Shown here: one piece after another, positions 54,188 through 62,557 of the stretch
Position numbering within the stretch: the stretch's first letter is position 1
Layout of the letters: every line of letters starts with the position of its first letter
From: Pseudomonas hydrolytica
Lineage (GTDB): Bacteria > Pseudomonadota > Gammaproteobacteria > Pseudomonadales > Pseudomonadaceae
NCBI RefSeq assembly: GCF_021495345.1
Contig: NZ_CP099397.1
Location: 4,278,001-4,342,000 of the forward strand
Direction: 5' to 3'
DNA: 64,000 nucleotides
Made by a program: the position numbers and the translations under genes
Notes under the pieces: generated by a model
The model's input: the letters and a program-made list of their open reading frames with translations, nothing else
The model's database searches: none
What the model was told of the DNA's origin: nothing

Positions 54188-57100
54188 TCAGGTTAGTTCA
54201 TTACTGGCAGACGTCATGAGCGGCATGCTCAACCAGCGTTCCAGAAGCGCAATCAGCTCGTCTCGCTTGATGGGTTTGGCCATGTAGTCGTCGGCACCGG
54301 CGGTGATGCATTTCTCCCGATCCCCCTTCATGGCGTGGGCGGTCAGGGCGATGATCGGAATGCTGCAACCGTGCTCCTGCTTGAGCAGCCGCGTGGCGGT
54401 GTAGCCGTCCATGTTGGGCATGGCCATATCCATCAGGATCAGATCGAAGGTGTCACGCTGGTAGGCGGCGATCGCCTCGATGCCATCCTTCGCCGAGCTG
54501 ACGTGCAGTCCCACTTCATCGAGCAGGGCCGTGAGGGCGTAGACGTTGCGCACGTCGTCGTCCACCAGCAGGACGCGCCGTCCCTGCAGCGGATTGAGAC
54601 GCGGGTGGGCCTGCTGCGGCGTGCGCACGTCGCCGAGAAAACCCTGCACGGCCTGGCACAGCGCCTCGGTGTCATCGCCATGCTTGCGCACCACCACTGC
54701 ACTGTAGCGGCGCAGGCGCTGCAGGGTCTGCTGGGTGACGTCCACGCCGGTGTTGATCACCACGCGCATACCCTGCAACGGCCGCAGCTGGTTGAGGCTG
54801 TCGAGCAGGGCGAAACCGTCCTGGTCGGGCAGGTCGAGATCGATCACCAGGGCAGCGAACTCGCCATTGGCGTAGGCCGCACGGGCCTCCTCGGCATTGG
54901 CACAGGCGGTCACGACGAACCCCAGCTGGGCGAGATGTTCGCGGTAGTGCTCACGCTCGACCGCCACGTCCTCCACCAGCAGTAACGCCTGCTCGTGCGC
55001 GGCGCCATGCTGCAGTTCCAGAAACACCTGTTCCAGTTCGTCGCGGCCGATGGGCTTGACCAGATAGCGCGTGCCGTCGTCGTTCCAGCCCACCGGCTGC
55101 GGCACGCAGGAAATGATGTGCACCGGGGTGTAGCGATGGCTCGGCTGGGCGCGCAAGCGCCGGAACAGCTGCCAGCCGCTGAGATCAGGCAGCAGGATGT
55201 CGAGGATGACCGCATTGAAGCTCTCCTGCTGCAACAGCCCCAGTGCCTGCAGGCCGGTGCGGCAATGCACGCTGGAAAAGCCATGGGCATGCGCCTCCTC
55301 GGCGATGACCGCGGCGAAGTTGGCGTCGTCCTCGACGATCAGCAGCGGCGGACCATCGCCGGCCCGCTGAGGGCCTTCGGTGGCAGGCTCCGCTGTGGCG
55401 GGTGCGCTCTGCACCGGCAACCTGACGGTAAAGGTCGAGCCCTGACCCGGCGTGCTCTGCAGGCCGATATCGCCATCGAGCGCCAGCACCAGCTGGCGGG
55501 TGATGGCGAGCCCCAGGCCCGTGCCGCCGAAGCGCCGGCTGGTGGAGCCGTCGATCTGCTGGAAGGCCTGGAACACCTGCTCGTGCTGGGCCGGATCGAT
55601 GCCGATGCCGGTATCGCGCACACTGAAGCAGAGCAGCTCGCGCTCGTCTTCCTGCCGGCCTTCGCTGCTGACGGTCAGGGTCACCTCGCCCTGGTCGGTG
55701 AATTTCAGCGCGTTGGACAGCAGGTTGCGCAAAATCTGGTGCAGACGCACCCGGTCGCTGTGGATGACGCGCGGCACACCGGCGTCGATCTGGGTATGCA
55801 GGCTGAGCCCCTTGAGCTCCGCCATCGGCCGCAGGCTGGCGTCCAGCTCCACCAGCACGTCCTGCATGTTGATCGGTTCGAGCTTGAGCTGCATGCGCCC
55901 CGACTCGACCTTGGCCAGATCGAGGACATCGTTGATCAGCTGCAGCAGGTCGCTGCCGGCGCGATGCACGATGTCGGCATGCTTGGTCTGCTTCTCGGTG
56001 AGATTGCCGGCCAGATTCTGCCGCAGCTGGTCGCTGAGAATCAGGATGCTGTTAAGCGGCGTGCGCAGCTCATGGGACATGTTGGCGAGGAATTCGGACT
56101 TGTAGCGGTTGGCCAGCAGCAACTGCTCGGCCTGCTCGCGCAACTTCTGCTCTGCGGCCCTGCGCTCGCTGATGTCGATGATCACCGCCTGCACCAGGCT
56201 TTCGTTGCCGCTGCGGATTGGCGACAGGCCGACCTCCAGCGGTATCAGCCGCCCCTCGCGATGCTGGCCGAACAGCTCGCGGTTGCCGCCCATACGGCGC
56301 TGTTCGGGCATGGCCTGATAACCCCTGCGCAGCGCCACATGACCGCCCCGCAGAGCCGCGGGCAGCAGCATCTCGATCGGTTCGCCAAGCAGCATCTGCC
56401 GTTCGTAACCGAACATCTGTTCGGTCTGCCGGTTGACCATGGCAATTCGGCCGAGGCCGTCCACCAGCACGATGGCATTGGGCGACGCCTCCACCACCAG
56501 GCGGAAGCGCTCTTCCGCCACCTTGCGCGCACGCAGATCGACCAGATTGATCAGGTAGCTGCTGCCCTCGTGCAGCGGGTTGAGGCTGATGCTCACCGGG
56601 ATCGACTCGCCACGCAGGGTTCGCACCATGCGCTCGTCACTCTCGCCCAGTTGCTCCTGCAGATCCTGCGGCGATTCGATATTGGGCAGCACGCGCAGCA
56701 CCGTCTCGCCGAGCAAACCATTGAGCGGGCAGTCGAAGAGTTCGGCGGCGCTGCGGTTGGCCATCTCGATCCGCCCCTTGGCGTCACAGAGTACGGTGGC
56801 CACCGGCAGACGCTCCACCAGCAGGCGAAAACGCTCCTCGCGCTCCTGCAGGTCTCGCGCGGCCTGCTCGCTCATGTGCAGCTTGCGCTCGCGCTGATAG
56901 AGATAGCCGCCGACCAGCAGAGCCAGCAGCAGCGCCACGGCAAGGCCGGACCAGAGGCTGAACGTACCGGAGCGGTCGATCAGACTACGCTCGTATTCGG
57001 GCGTGCCCGTCAACGCCAGCTCCCAGTTGCGCCCGTAGAGCGGCAGCTGCAACTGACTGCTGAAACGCGGCACCCAGCCATTGGCCGGGGCCTCGCCACG

Positions 57101-57901
57101 CAGCAGTTCACCGCCTTGCGCACTCACATCCCGAAGCACGATGTCGAAATGGCGTGTCTGGCTGCCCAGGATGCCTTCCATCAGGTCGTGGCTGCGAAAC
57201 GCGCCATGGACCATCCCCAGCAGCGCAGCACGGCGCTGCTCCGGCGTATTGAGCGGCATTCTGGGACGAAATACCGGCAGGAACAGCAGAACGCCCTGCT
57301 GCACGTTGATATCGATTTCCTGACGCAGGACCAAGGGGCCGCTCAGGCTGGCCTGCCCCGTTTCGATCGCGCGCTCGATGGCCAGGCGGCGGACCCCTTC
57401 GCTGAGCATGTCGAAGCCCAGCACCCGCCTGTTGCGCCAATCCAGCGGGCTGACGTACTTGATCGGCAGGTAATGCTCGCGCTGCCCGGGCGGGAACACC
57501 TGATAGTCGAGTTCGTCCGCCTGCAGCTCGACGCGGAATTCGGCGAGCTGCTCCGGCGCCAGGTAGCGGGCCCAGGCCACGGCCTGGATGCCGGGGTAGC
57601 GGTCCTGCAGCTGGAGCTGGTCCAGGGCTCGCTCCCATTCGATTGGAGAGACCTGGTCGCTGCCGATCATCAGCCCGGACACACCGCGCAGGACCATTTC
57701 GTAGGTCCGCATACGAGCCGTTATGCGCTGACCGATATCCTCGGCCTGCAGCAAGAACCGTCGCTGAGCGTCCTCGCGCTCGCGCTCCTGAAGGGTGCTC
57801 CATTGCCAGAACACCAGCCCGCCCAGGCCGAGCAGCAGCCCCAGCGCAGCCAGCAATGGCACCCAGGGCCTGTGCGGCCGCTCGACAGCTCTGTCGTCCA
57901 T
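54188..57901 (-). CDS. CHASE-domain hybrid sensor histidine kinase with three receiver domains
   Basis: A 1237-residue inner-membrane sensor. TM1 (about 14-33), a periplasmic CHASE domain (about 60-300), TM2 (about 316-336), two PAS domains (about 355-455 and 465-580), HisKA with His about 610 (ANMSHELRTPLNS), HATPase (NLLSNALKF, DTGIGI, FGGTGLGLAI) and three tandem receivers with phospho-Asp near 901 (VILDILLPD), 1021 (VIDLDLPD) and 1158 (LMDMAMPNMDG). No HPt domain is present. CHASE sensors bind small extracellular ligands, unknown here. Co-transcribed with the downstream GGDEF-EAL regulator. Confidence 0.95.
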   Translation of the reverse strand: MDDRAVERPHRPWVPLLAALGLLLGLGGLVFWQWSTLQEREREDAQRRFLLQAEDIGQRITARMRTYEMVLRGVSGLMIGSDQVSPIEWERALDQLQLQDRYPGIQAVAWARYLAPEQLAEFRVELQADELDYQVFPPGQREHYLPIKYVSPLDWRNRRVLGFDMLSEGVRRLAIERAIETGQASLSGPLVLRQEIDINVQQGVLLFLPVFRPRMPLNTPEQRRAALLGMVHGAFRSHDLMEGILGSQTRHFDIVLRDVSAQGGELLRGEAPANGWVPRFSSQLQLPLYGRNWELALTGTPEYERSLIDRSGTFSLWSGLAVALLLALLVGGYLYQRERKLHMSEQAARDLQEREERFRLLVERLPVATVLCDAKGRIEMANRSAAELFDCPLNGLLGETVLRVLPNIESPQDLQEQLGESDERMVRTLRGESIPVSISLNPLHEGSSYLINLVDLRARKVAEERFRLVVEASPNAIVLVDGLGRIAMVNRQTEQMFGYERQMLLGEPIEMLLPAALRGGHVALRRGYQAMPEQRRMGGNRELFGQHREGRLIPLEVGLSPIRSGNESLVQAVIIDISERRAAEQKLREQAEQLLLANRYKSEFLANMSHELRTPLNSILILSDQLRQNLAGNLTEKQTKHADIVHRAGSDLLQLINDVLDLAKVESGRMQLKLEPINMQDVLVELDASLRPMAELKGLSLHTQIDAGVPRVIHSDRVRLHQILRNLLSNALKFTDQGEVTLTVSSEGRQEDERELLCFSVRDTGIGIDPAQHEQVFQAFQQIDGSTSRRFGGTGLGLAITRQLVLALDGDIGLQSTPGQGSTFTVRLPVQSAPATAEPATEGPQRAGDGPPLLIVEDDANFAAVIAEEAHAHGFSSVHCRTGLQALGLLQQESFNAVILDILLPDLSGWQLFRRLRAQPSHRYTPVHIISCVPQPVGWNDDGTRYLVKPIGRDELEQVFLELQHGAAHEQALLLVEDVAVEREHYREHLAQLGFVVTACANAEEARAAYANGEFAALVIDLDLPDQDGFALLDSLNQLRPLQGMRVVINTGVDVTQQTLQRLRRYSAVVVRKHGDDTEALCQAVQGFLGDVRTPQQAHPRLNPLQGRRVLLVDDDVRNVYALTALLDEVGLHVSSAKDGIEAIAAYQRDTFDLILMDMAMPNMDGYTATRLLKQEHGCSIPIIALTAHAMKGDREKCITAGADDYMAKPIKRDELIALLERWLSMPLMTSASNELT

Positions 57902-58100
57902 TCGCTCTCCCTTCGGTCATCCAGAACCAATACGCAGAGACACGCCCTGCACGGCCTTCACAGAACCACAGCAAGCATTCTAGTCAGCTTTTGCATCACT
58001 GGCCTTTGGCCAGAGGGGTTGCGACGGGCGGTCGCCGGCGCGCCATGGAACATGCCTGGGCCTGGCTCGCGGCGCCGCGCAACGGGTCTGAACGGGCAGA

Positions 58101-58126
58101 AAAAAGCCCTCGCAAGCGAGGGCTTC
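58101..58126 (-). terminator. Terminator of the OmpA-like lipoprotein gene
   Basis: AAGCCCTCGC-AA-GCGAGGGCTT is a perfect 10-bp stem; on the minus strand it is followed by TTTTTT. It lies ~20 bp after the stop of the gene at 58146. Confidence 0.9.
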
Positions 58127-58145
58127 GTTTCAGCGAATCGGCGCC

Positions 58146-58802
58146 TCAGAGCGGACGCAGATTGATCTCGACGCGGCGGTTCTGCGCACGGCCGGCATCG
58201 GTGGCGTTGCTGGCGATCGGCTGGCTCGGGCCTGCGCCGTAGGCGGAAATGCGTTGGCCCGGTACGCCGTTGGCGGTCAGGTAGTTGGCCACGCTCTGCG
58301 CACGGCGGCTGGACAGACTCTGGTTCAGCTCCTGCGAACCGGTGCTGTCGGTGTGACCGACGATGTTCACGCCATTCTTGTTGAATTCCTTGAACACCAG
58401 CACCAGCGAATTCAGGGTCGGATAGAAGCTGCTGGAAATGTCGGCCGAGTTGCTGGCGAAGGTGATGTTGCCCGGCATGATCAGCTTCAGGTCATCGCCA
58501 TTGCGTTGCACCTGCACGCCGGTGCCCTGCAGGGTCTGGCGCAGCTTGGCTTCCTGGGTATCGACGTAGTAGCCGTAGCCGCCACCCGCCGCACCGCCCA
58601 CTGCAGCACCGATCAGCGCGCCCTTGGCACGGTCTTTCTTGCTCGAGGTAGCTGCACCGATCGCGGCACCGGTCACCGCACCGATACCGCCGTAGATGCC
58701 GGCTTTGCCGGCCTGCTGCTCGCCGGTATAGGGGTTGGTGGTACAGCCGGCCAGCAAGGCCATGACCGCGGTGGCCGCGATCAGATTACGCCTGGTGTTC
58801 AT
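58146..58802 (-). CDS. OmpA-family glycine-zipper lipoprotein, copy A (YiaD-like)
   Basis: A 218-residue lipoprotein with lipobox LLAGC (Cys about 20), a glycine-zipper segment (GIYGGIGAVTGAAIGAATSS ... GALIGAAVGGAAGGGYGYY, about 35-82) that may span or insert in the membrane, and a C-terminal OmpA peptidoglycan-binding domain (ITFASNSADIS; NIVGHTDSTGSQELNQSLSSRRAQSVANYL; RRVEINLRPL). It anchors the outer membrane to peptidoglycan. A paralogue lies 140 bp upstream on the same strand. Confidence 0.93.
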   Translation of the reverse strand: MNTRRNLIAATAVMALLAGCTTNPYTGEQQAGKAGIYGGIGAVTGAAIGAATSSKKDRAKGALIGAAVGGAAGGGYGYYVDTQEAKLRQTLQGTGVQVQRNGDDLKLIMPGNITFASNSADISSSFYPTLNSLVLVFKEFNKNGVNIVGHTDSTGSQELNQSLSSRRAQSVANYLTANGVPGQRISAYGAGPSQPIASNATDAGRAQNRRVEINLRPL

Positions 58803-58942
58803 AGGGACTTCCTTAGGGAGTTGTTCTGGTGTCGGCAGCTTGCCGGAGCCTTCGAACCGACTGTGCGGACGAAGTTCCGCGCAAGCTTACCAGCCGCGCA
58901 GCGGCTGGACTGCGACCCAGAACAAATCCCGGAAGTGCGGGC

Positions 58943-59611
58943 TTACTGCACGCCCGGCAGGGGGCGCAGGGTGACCTCAACCCGGCGGTTTTGCGCGCGC
59001 CCTTCGGCCGTGGCGTTGCTCGCCACCGGCTGATCGGGCCCCATGCCGCGGGTGCTGACCCGGCTGCCATCCACTCCCTGGGCGATCAGATAGCTGGCCA
59101 CGCTCTGCGCACGGCGCTGCGACAGGCTCATGTTGTAGCTGTGCGAGCCGGTGCTGTCGGTGTGGCCGACCACCTCGATGCTGTTCTGGTTGTACTGGCG
59201 GAAGGAGTTGGCCAGGTTGTTCAGCGGCGCGTAGAAGCTGCTGGCGATCTCCGCCGAGTCGGTGGCGAAGGTGATGTTGCCCGGCATGATCAGCTGAATC
59301 ACATCGCCCTGGCGCTGCACCTCGACACCGGTGCCCTGCATCTGCCGACGCAGCTCGGCCTCCTGCCTGTCGGCGTAGTAGCCATAACCGGCACCGGCCG
59401 CACCGCCCACCGCGGCGCCGATCAGCGCGCCCTTGCCGCGGTTGTCGTGATTGATCAAAGCCCCCGCAGCGGCACCGGCCAGCGCCCCCAGGCCGCCGTA
59501 GGTGGCGGTCTTGTTCGAGCTCGGGGCGCTCTGGTCGTACGGGTTCTGCGAGGCGCAGCCGGCCAGCAGCAATGCAGCGGAGCAGGCGGCGATCAGGGAT
59601 AGACGGGACAT
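58943..59611 (-). CDS. OmpA-family glycine-zipper lipoprotein, copy B
   Basis: A 222-residue paralogue of copy A with the same architecture: lipobox LLLAGC (Cys about 19), glycine zipper (TYGGLGALAGAAAGALINHD ... GALIGAAVGGAAGAGYGYY) and an OmpA domain (ITFATDSAEIASSFY; EVVGHTDSTGSHSYNMSLSQRRAQSVASYL; RRVEVTLRPLPG). The zipper linkers differ (NHDNRGKG here, SSKKDRAKG in copy A), so the duplication is old. Each copy seems to have its own leader. Confidence 0.93.
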   Translation of the reverse strand: MSRLSLIAACSAALLLAGCASQNPYDQSAPSSNKTATYGGLGALAGAAAGALINHDNRGKGALIGAAVGGAAGAGYGYYADRQEAELRRQMQGTGVEVQRQGDVIQLIMPGNITFATDSAEIASSFYAPLNNLANSFRQYNQNSIEVVGHTDSTGSHSYNMSLSQRRAQSVASYLIAQGVDGSRVSTRGMGPDQPVASNATAEGRAQNRRVEVTLRPLPGVQ

Positions 59612-59671
59612 GACGAGTTCTCCTCGAAGGACGGCAGAATGCCAGTGTAGACAGCACCCGCGACAGCGGGT

Positions 59672-60319
59672 TCAGGCACGGATAAACGGGTTCTCGCGCA
59701 TCTCGTCGCCGAGGCGAGTATCCGGCCCGTGCCCGGTGACCACGGTGGCGTCCTCGTCCAGGCGATACAGGCGCTGCCTGATGGAGCTCTCGATGGTGGC
59801 GTAGTCGCCGCCCCACAGGTCGGTACGGCCAATACCACGGCGAAACAGGGTGTCGCCGGCGATCAGCAGCTTGGCGTCTTCGAACCAGAAGCTCATCGAA
59901 CCCGGCGTATGCCCCGGCGTGTGCAGCGCCACACCACAACCGCAGGCCAGCTCCTCGTCATCGGCCAACCACCTGTCCGGCGCCGGGACCGGGGTGTAGG
60001 GCACGCCGAACATGCGGCACTGCATCTCCAGATTGTCCCAGAGGAACTGATCCTCCTTGTGCAGATGCAGCGTGGCGCCGGTCTTCTCCTTCATCTGCCC
60101 GGAGGCGAGGAAGTGATCCAGGTGGGCATGGGTGTGGATGATGCTGACCACCTTGAGACCATGGGCCTCCAGACGCGCCATGATCAGATCGGGATTGCCG
60201 CCCGGATCGACCACGATGGCCTTCTTCGTAATCGGATCGCCGATGATGGTGCAGTTGCACTGCAAGGGGCCGACGGGAAAGGTCTCGCGGATCAGGGAGG
60301 GGCGTTCGGCGGTGTTCAT
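59672..60319 (-). CDS. Metallo-beta-lactamase-fold hydrolase (glyoxalase II-like, YcbL type)
   Basis: A 215-residue MBL-fold enzyme with the full metal set: HTHAHLDH, TPGHTPGS, AGDTLF and a final VVTGHGPDT. Its compact length and lack of the glyoxalase II C-terminal helical domain match YcbL-type type II glyoxalases or thioesterase-like hydrolases. Its ATG shares a base with the AraC-regulator stop (TGATG), so the two are co-translated. The substrate is not known. Confidence 0.92.
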   Translation of the reverse strand: MNTAERPSLIRETFPVGPLQCNCTIIGDPITKKAIVVDPGGNPDLIMARLEAHGLKVVSIIHTHAHLDHFLASGQMKEKTGATLHLHKEDQFLWDNLEMQCRMFGVPYTPVPAPDRWLADDEELACGCGVALHTPGHTPGSMSFWFEDAKLLIAGDTLFRRGIGRTDLWGGDYATIESSIRQRLYRLDEDATVVTGHGPDTRLGDEMRENPFIRA

Positions 60320-61341
60320 CAGAGGGCCTCGTTTCGATAATCGCCGGGCAGTTTACCGGTCCATTTCCTGAATGCACGGCGGAAGTTGGACGGGTCGCTG
60401 AAACCCAGCAACTGGGCGATCTCGTACAGCGGCAAATGCGTGGTGGTCAGGTACTGCAGGGCCAGGCGCTTGCGTACCTCGTCGAGCACCTGCTGGTAGC
60501 TGGTGCCCATCTGCGCCAGGTGCCGGCGCAGGCTGCGGCCACTGGTGTGCAGGGCGCTGGCGGCGCTTTCGAGGTCGGGGAAATCGCCAGGGCGCGCCAG
60601 CAGCAGGCGACGCACGCGGGTGAGCAGGCCGTCCTGCACGTCGAGGCTGGCCAGCAGCGCCTCGCACTGCTGCTCGCACATCTGCACCGTGGCCGGGTTG
60701 GCCAGGGCCATGGGCCGCTGCAGATAGTGCCGCGGCAGGCGCAACCAGTGCCAGGGCTGCTCGAACTGCGCCGCCACGCCGAACACCTCGGCGTAGCGTG
60801 TGGCGTAGTCCGGCGCGGCATGGGCGAAGCCGACGGCGAGCCCCTGCAATTCCTCGCCGAGCAGGAAGCGGGCGATGGTGTGAATGCTGGTCAACAGGCC
60901 TTCGGCGGCAAAGCGCGATTGCGGCCCCATGGGGAAGGACTCGACGGCGCGCAATTCCATGTCCTCGCCCTGCTCCACCAGCTCCAGCTCGAAAGCCAGG
61001 CCAAGCACCCGGTAGTACTTCAGAGCGAACTGCAGCGCCTTGCCCAGGTTGGCGCTGGACAGCACCGCATAACCGAGGATGCCATGGGTGGAGACGTTGA
61101 GCCGCTGGCCCAGCACCAGGCCCAGCGCCGGTTCGCCGCAGCGCTCCAGCGCGGCCTGGGTGAGCAGGTGAAAATCCTGAAAGGACAGACGTCCGTTCGG
61201 GCTGCCCAGCACTTCGGGGCGCACCCGTGCGGCGGCGAACAGGGCATCGCGCGGCACACCCCGCTCCTCGGCCAGCGCCAGCAAGGCCTCGGCATAGGCC
61301 ACGGGAACCAGTTCGGCAGTGAAGTTCAGCGCGTTTTTCAT
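60319..61341 (-). CDS. AraC-family regulator with Arabinose_bd (PF12625) domain
   Basis: A 340-residue regulator. Residues ~20-210 form the effector domain typical of OruR/ArgR-like and PF12625 regulators (FQDFHLLTQAALERCGEPALGLVLGQRLNVSTHGILGYAVLSS); residues ~235-335 are the double helix-turn-helix (DFPDLESAASALHTSGRSLRRHL; LPLYEIAQLLGFSDPSNFRRAFRKWTG). I start at MKNALNFTAELV; the frame upstream reads through the divergent promoter. It is divergent from the first PF10118 gene and coupled to the MBL-fold gene. Confidence 0.92.
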   Translation of the reverse strand: MKNALNFTAELVPVAYAEALLALAEERGVPRDALFAAARVRPEVLGSPNGRLSFQDFHLLTQAALERCGEPALGLVLGQRLNVSTHGILGYAVLSSANLGKALQFALKYYRVLGLAFELELVEQGEDMELRAVESFPMGPQSRFAAEGLLTSIHTIARFLLGEELQGLAVGFAHAAPDYATRYAEVFGVAAQFEQPWHWLRLPRHYLQRPMALANPATVQMCEQQCEALLASLDVQDGLLTRVRRLLLARPGDFPDLESAASALHTSGRSLRRHLAQMGTSYQQVLDEVRKRLALQYLTTTHLPLYEIAQLLGFSDPSNFRRAFRKWTGKLPGDYRNEAL

Positions 61342-61362
61342 CGGGCGTCTTGTCGTGGCGGC

Positions 61363-61429
61363 TGGCCGTAAATGACCCGTGTTTTGGCTGACCTTAACCT
61401 TGCCCGCGGCCGCGCCACAAGCCCATAGT
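61363..61429 (+). promoter_or_regulatory. Putative AraC-regulator operator and promoter, PF10118 gene 1
   Basis: Two direct half-sites fitting TGGCYG-N5-RAC start at 61363 and 61385, 22 bp apart (two helical turns), followed by a CATAGT -10-like box at 61424-61429. The same arrangement precedes PF10118 gene 2. The second half-site overlaps the -35 position, typical for activation by AraC proteins. It also lies 22 bp from the divergent regulator start. Confidence 0.6.
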
Positions 61430-61462
61430 TGCACCATGGTCCCGCAACCGGAGGCAACAGGC

Positions 61463-62290
61463 ATGGCCAGTACCACCCCGGAAGGCTTGCAGATCCGCCC
61501 GCGCCAGCTCGACTTCGAGCTGCCCGATCCACTGCCGCGACACTGGCACGGCGGCAATGCATTCAAGACCCATCTGTTCAACGCCATGTCGGTGTTGTTC
61601 CCCGACGGCGAGCGCTTCTTCATCGATTCGGTGCGGCTGTTTCGCGAGCAGGTCGAAGATCCGCGACTCAAGGAGCAGATACGCGGCTTTATCGGTCAGG
61701 AAGGCCATCACAGCCGCGAGCACCTCGAGTACAGCGAGCGCCTGCGCGAGCTGGGCTATGACATCGATTATCTGGAGCGAGGCCTCAAGCGCCGTTTGGC
61801 CTTTTTGCAGAAGCACCTGCCGAGCAAGCTGCAACTGGCCGCCACCGCCTCGGTGGAGCACCTGACCGCGATCATGGCCGACGCCCTGCTGAAGGATCCG
61901 CTCTGGCTGGAAGGCGCGGACCCGCGCATGGCGCGCCTGTGGCGCTGGCACGCCCTGGAAGAGACCGAGCACAAGGCGGTGGCCTTCGACGTGTTCCAGC
62001 TGGTCAGCGGCAACCCCTGGCTGCGCCGCCGCGCCATGCTGCAGAGCACCTTCTTCTTCACGCTCGACACCACCAAGGGCCTGTTGCACATGCTCAAGCG
62101 CGACGGCCTGCTGTGGAACTGGCGGGTATGGCGCGACGGCCTGGCCTGGCTATGGGGCTCGCGCGGCATCTATCGGCCGCTGGTGCGGGTCTACCTGGAC
62201 TTCTACAAGGCCGACTTCCACCCCTGGCAGCACGACAACCTGCACCTGGTGCAGCAGTACCGCGGCGAATTCGATACGCCGGCCAGCTAA
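61463..62290 (+). CDS. PF10118 putative metal-dependent hydrolase, paralogue 1
   Basis: A 275-residue protein of the PF10118 family, annotated only as a predicted metal-dependent hydrolase. It opens MASTTPEGLQIRPRQLDFEL; the conserved core has GFIGQEGHHSREHLEY and HALEETEHKAVAFDVF, Glu/His pairs in helices that resemble a ferritin-like di-metal site (my inference). GGAGG precedes the ATG. A second copy follows after ~270 bp. Catalytic activity and substrate are unknown; association with hydrophobic-compound metabolism is a guess. Confidence 0.88.
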   Translation: MASTTPEGLQIRPRQLDFELPDPLPRHWHGGNAFKTHLFNAMSVLFPDGERFFIDSVRLFREQVEDPRLKEQIRGFIGQEGHHSREHLEYSERLRELGYDIDYLERGLKRRLAFLQKHLPSKLQLAATASVEHLTAIMADALLKDPLWLEGADPRMARLWRWHALEETEHKAVAFDVFQLVSGNPWLRRRAMLQSTFFFTLDTTKGLLHMLKRDGLLWNWRVWRDGLAWLWGSRGIYRPLVRVYLDFYKADFHPWQHDNLHLVQQYRGEFDTPAS

Positions 62291-62459
62291 AGGCGATTTC
62301 CGCAGGATTATGCGCCGCATTCGGGCGGCGCTGTCCGCCCTGGGATGCGCGGTGTCCCCCCCCACACAACCAGCGGCGAACAGCTGGTGCGCATCGCGCA
62401 CCCCATCTCCTCGACGCGCCCGTCACCTATCCCCCAACTTTCCACTGGCCAAGCCCCGA

Positions 62460-62525
62460 TGGCCGGATATGACTGCAACATTGGCTGTTGCGAACCTGTG
62501 CCGGCGAGCCCACGGGCGCCATAGT
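62460..62525 (+). promoter_or_regulatory. Putative AraC-regulator operator and promoter, PF10118 gene 2
   Basis: Half-sites TGGCCG-N5-GAC (62460) and TGGCTG-N5-AAC (62482) lie 22 bp apart, followed by CATAGT at 62520-62525. The spacing from the second half-site to CATAGT is 38 bp, against 39 bp at gene 1. The surrounding sequence has diverged, so the kept elements are probably functional. Confidence 0.6.
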
Positions 62526-62557
62526 CGGTGGCACTTCATCAGCGCAAGGGAGCCCTT

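Noticed and set aside
54995..58165. 1056-codon open frame on the plus strand
   Set aside because: It is antisense to the hybrid kinase, whose domains are all intact; the frame also runs through the kinase promoter and a terminator.
59502..60371. Plus-strand frames opposite the MBL-fold gene
   Set aside because: The minus-strand frame has the full set of metal ligands; the plus-strand frames have no motif and cross gene boundaries.
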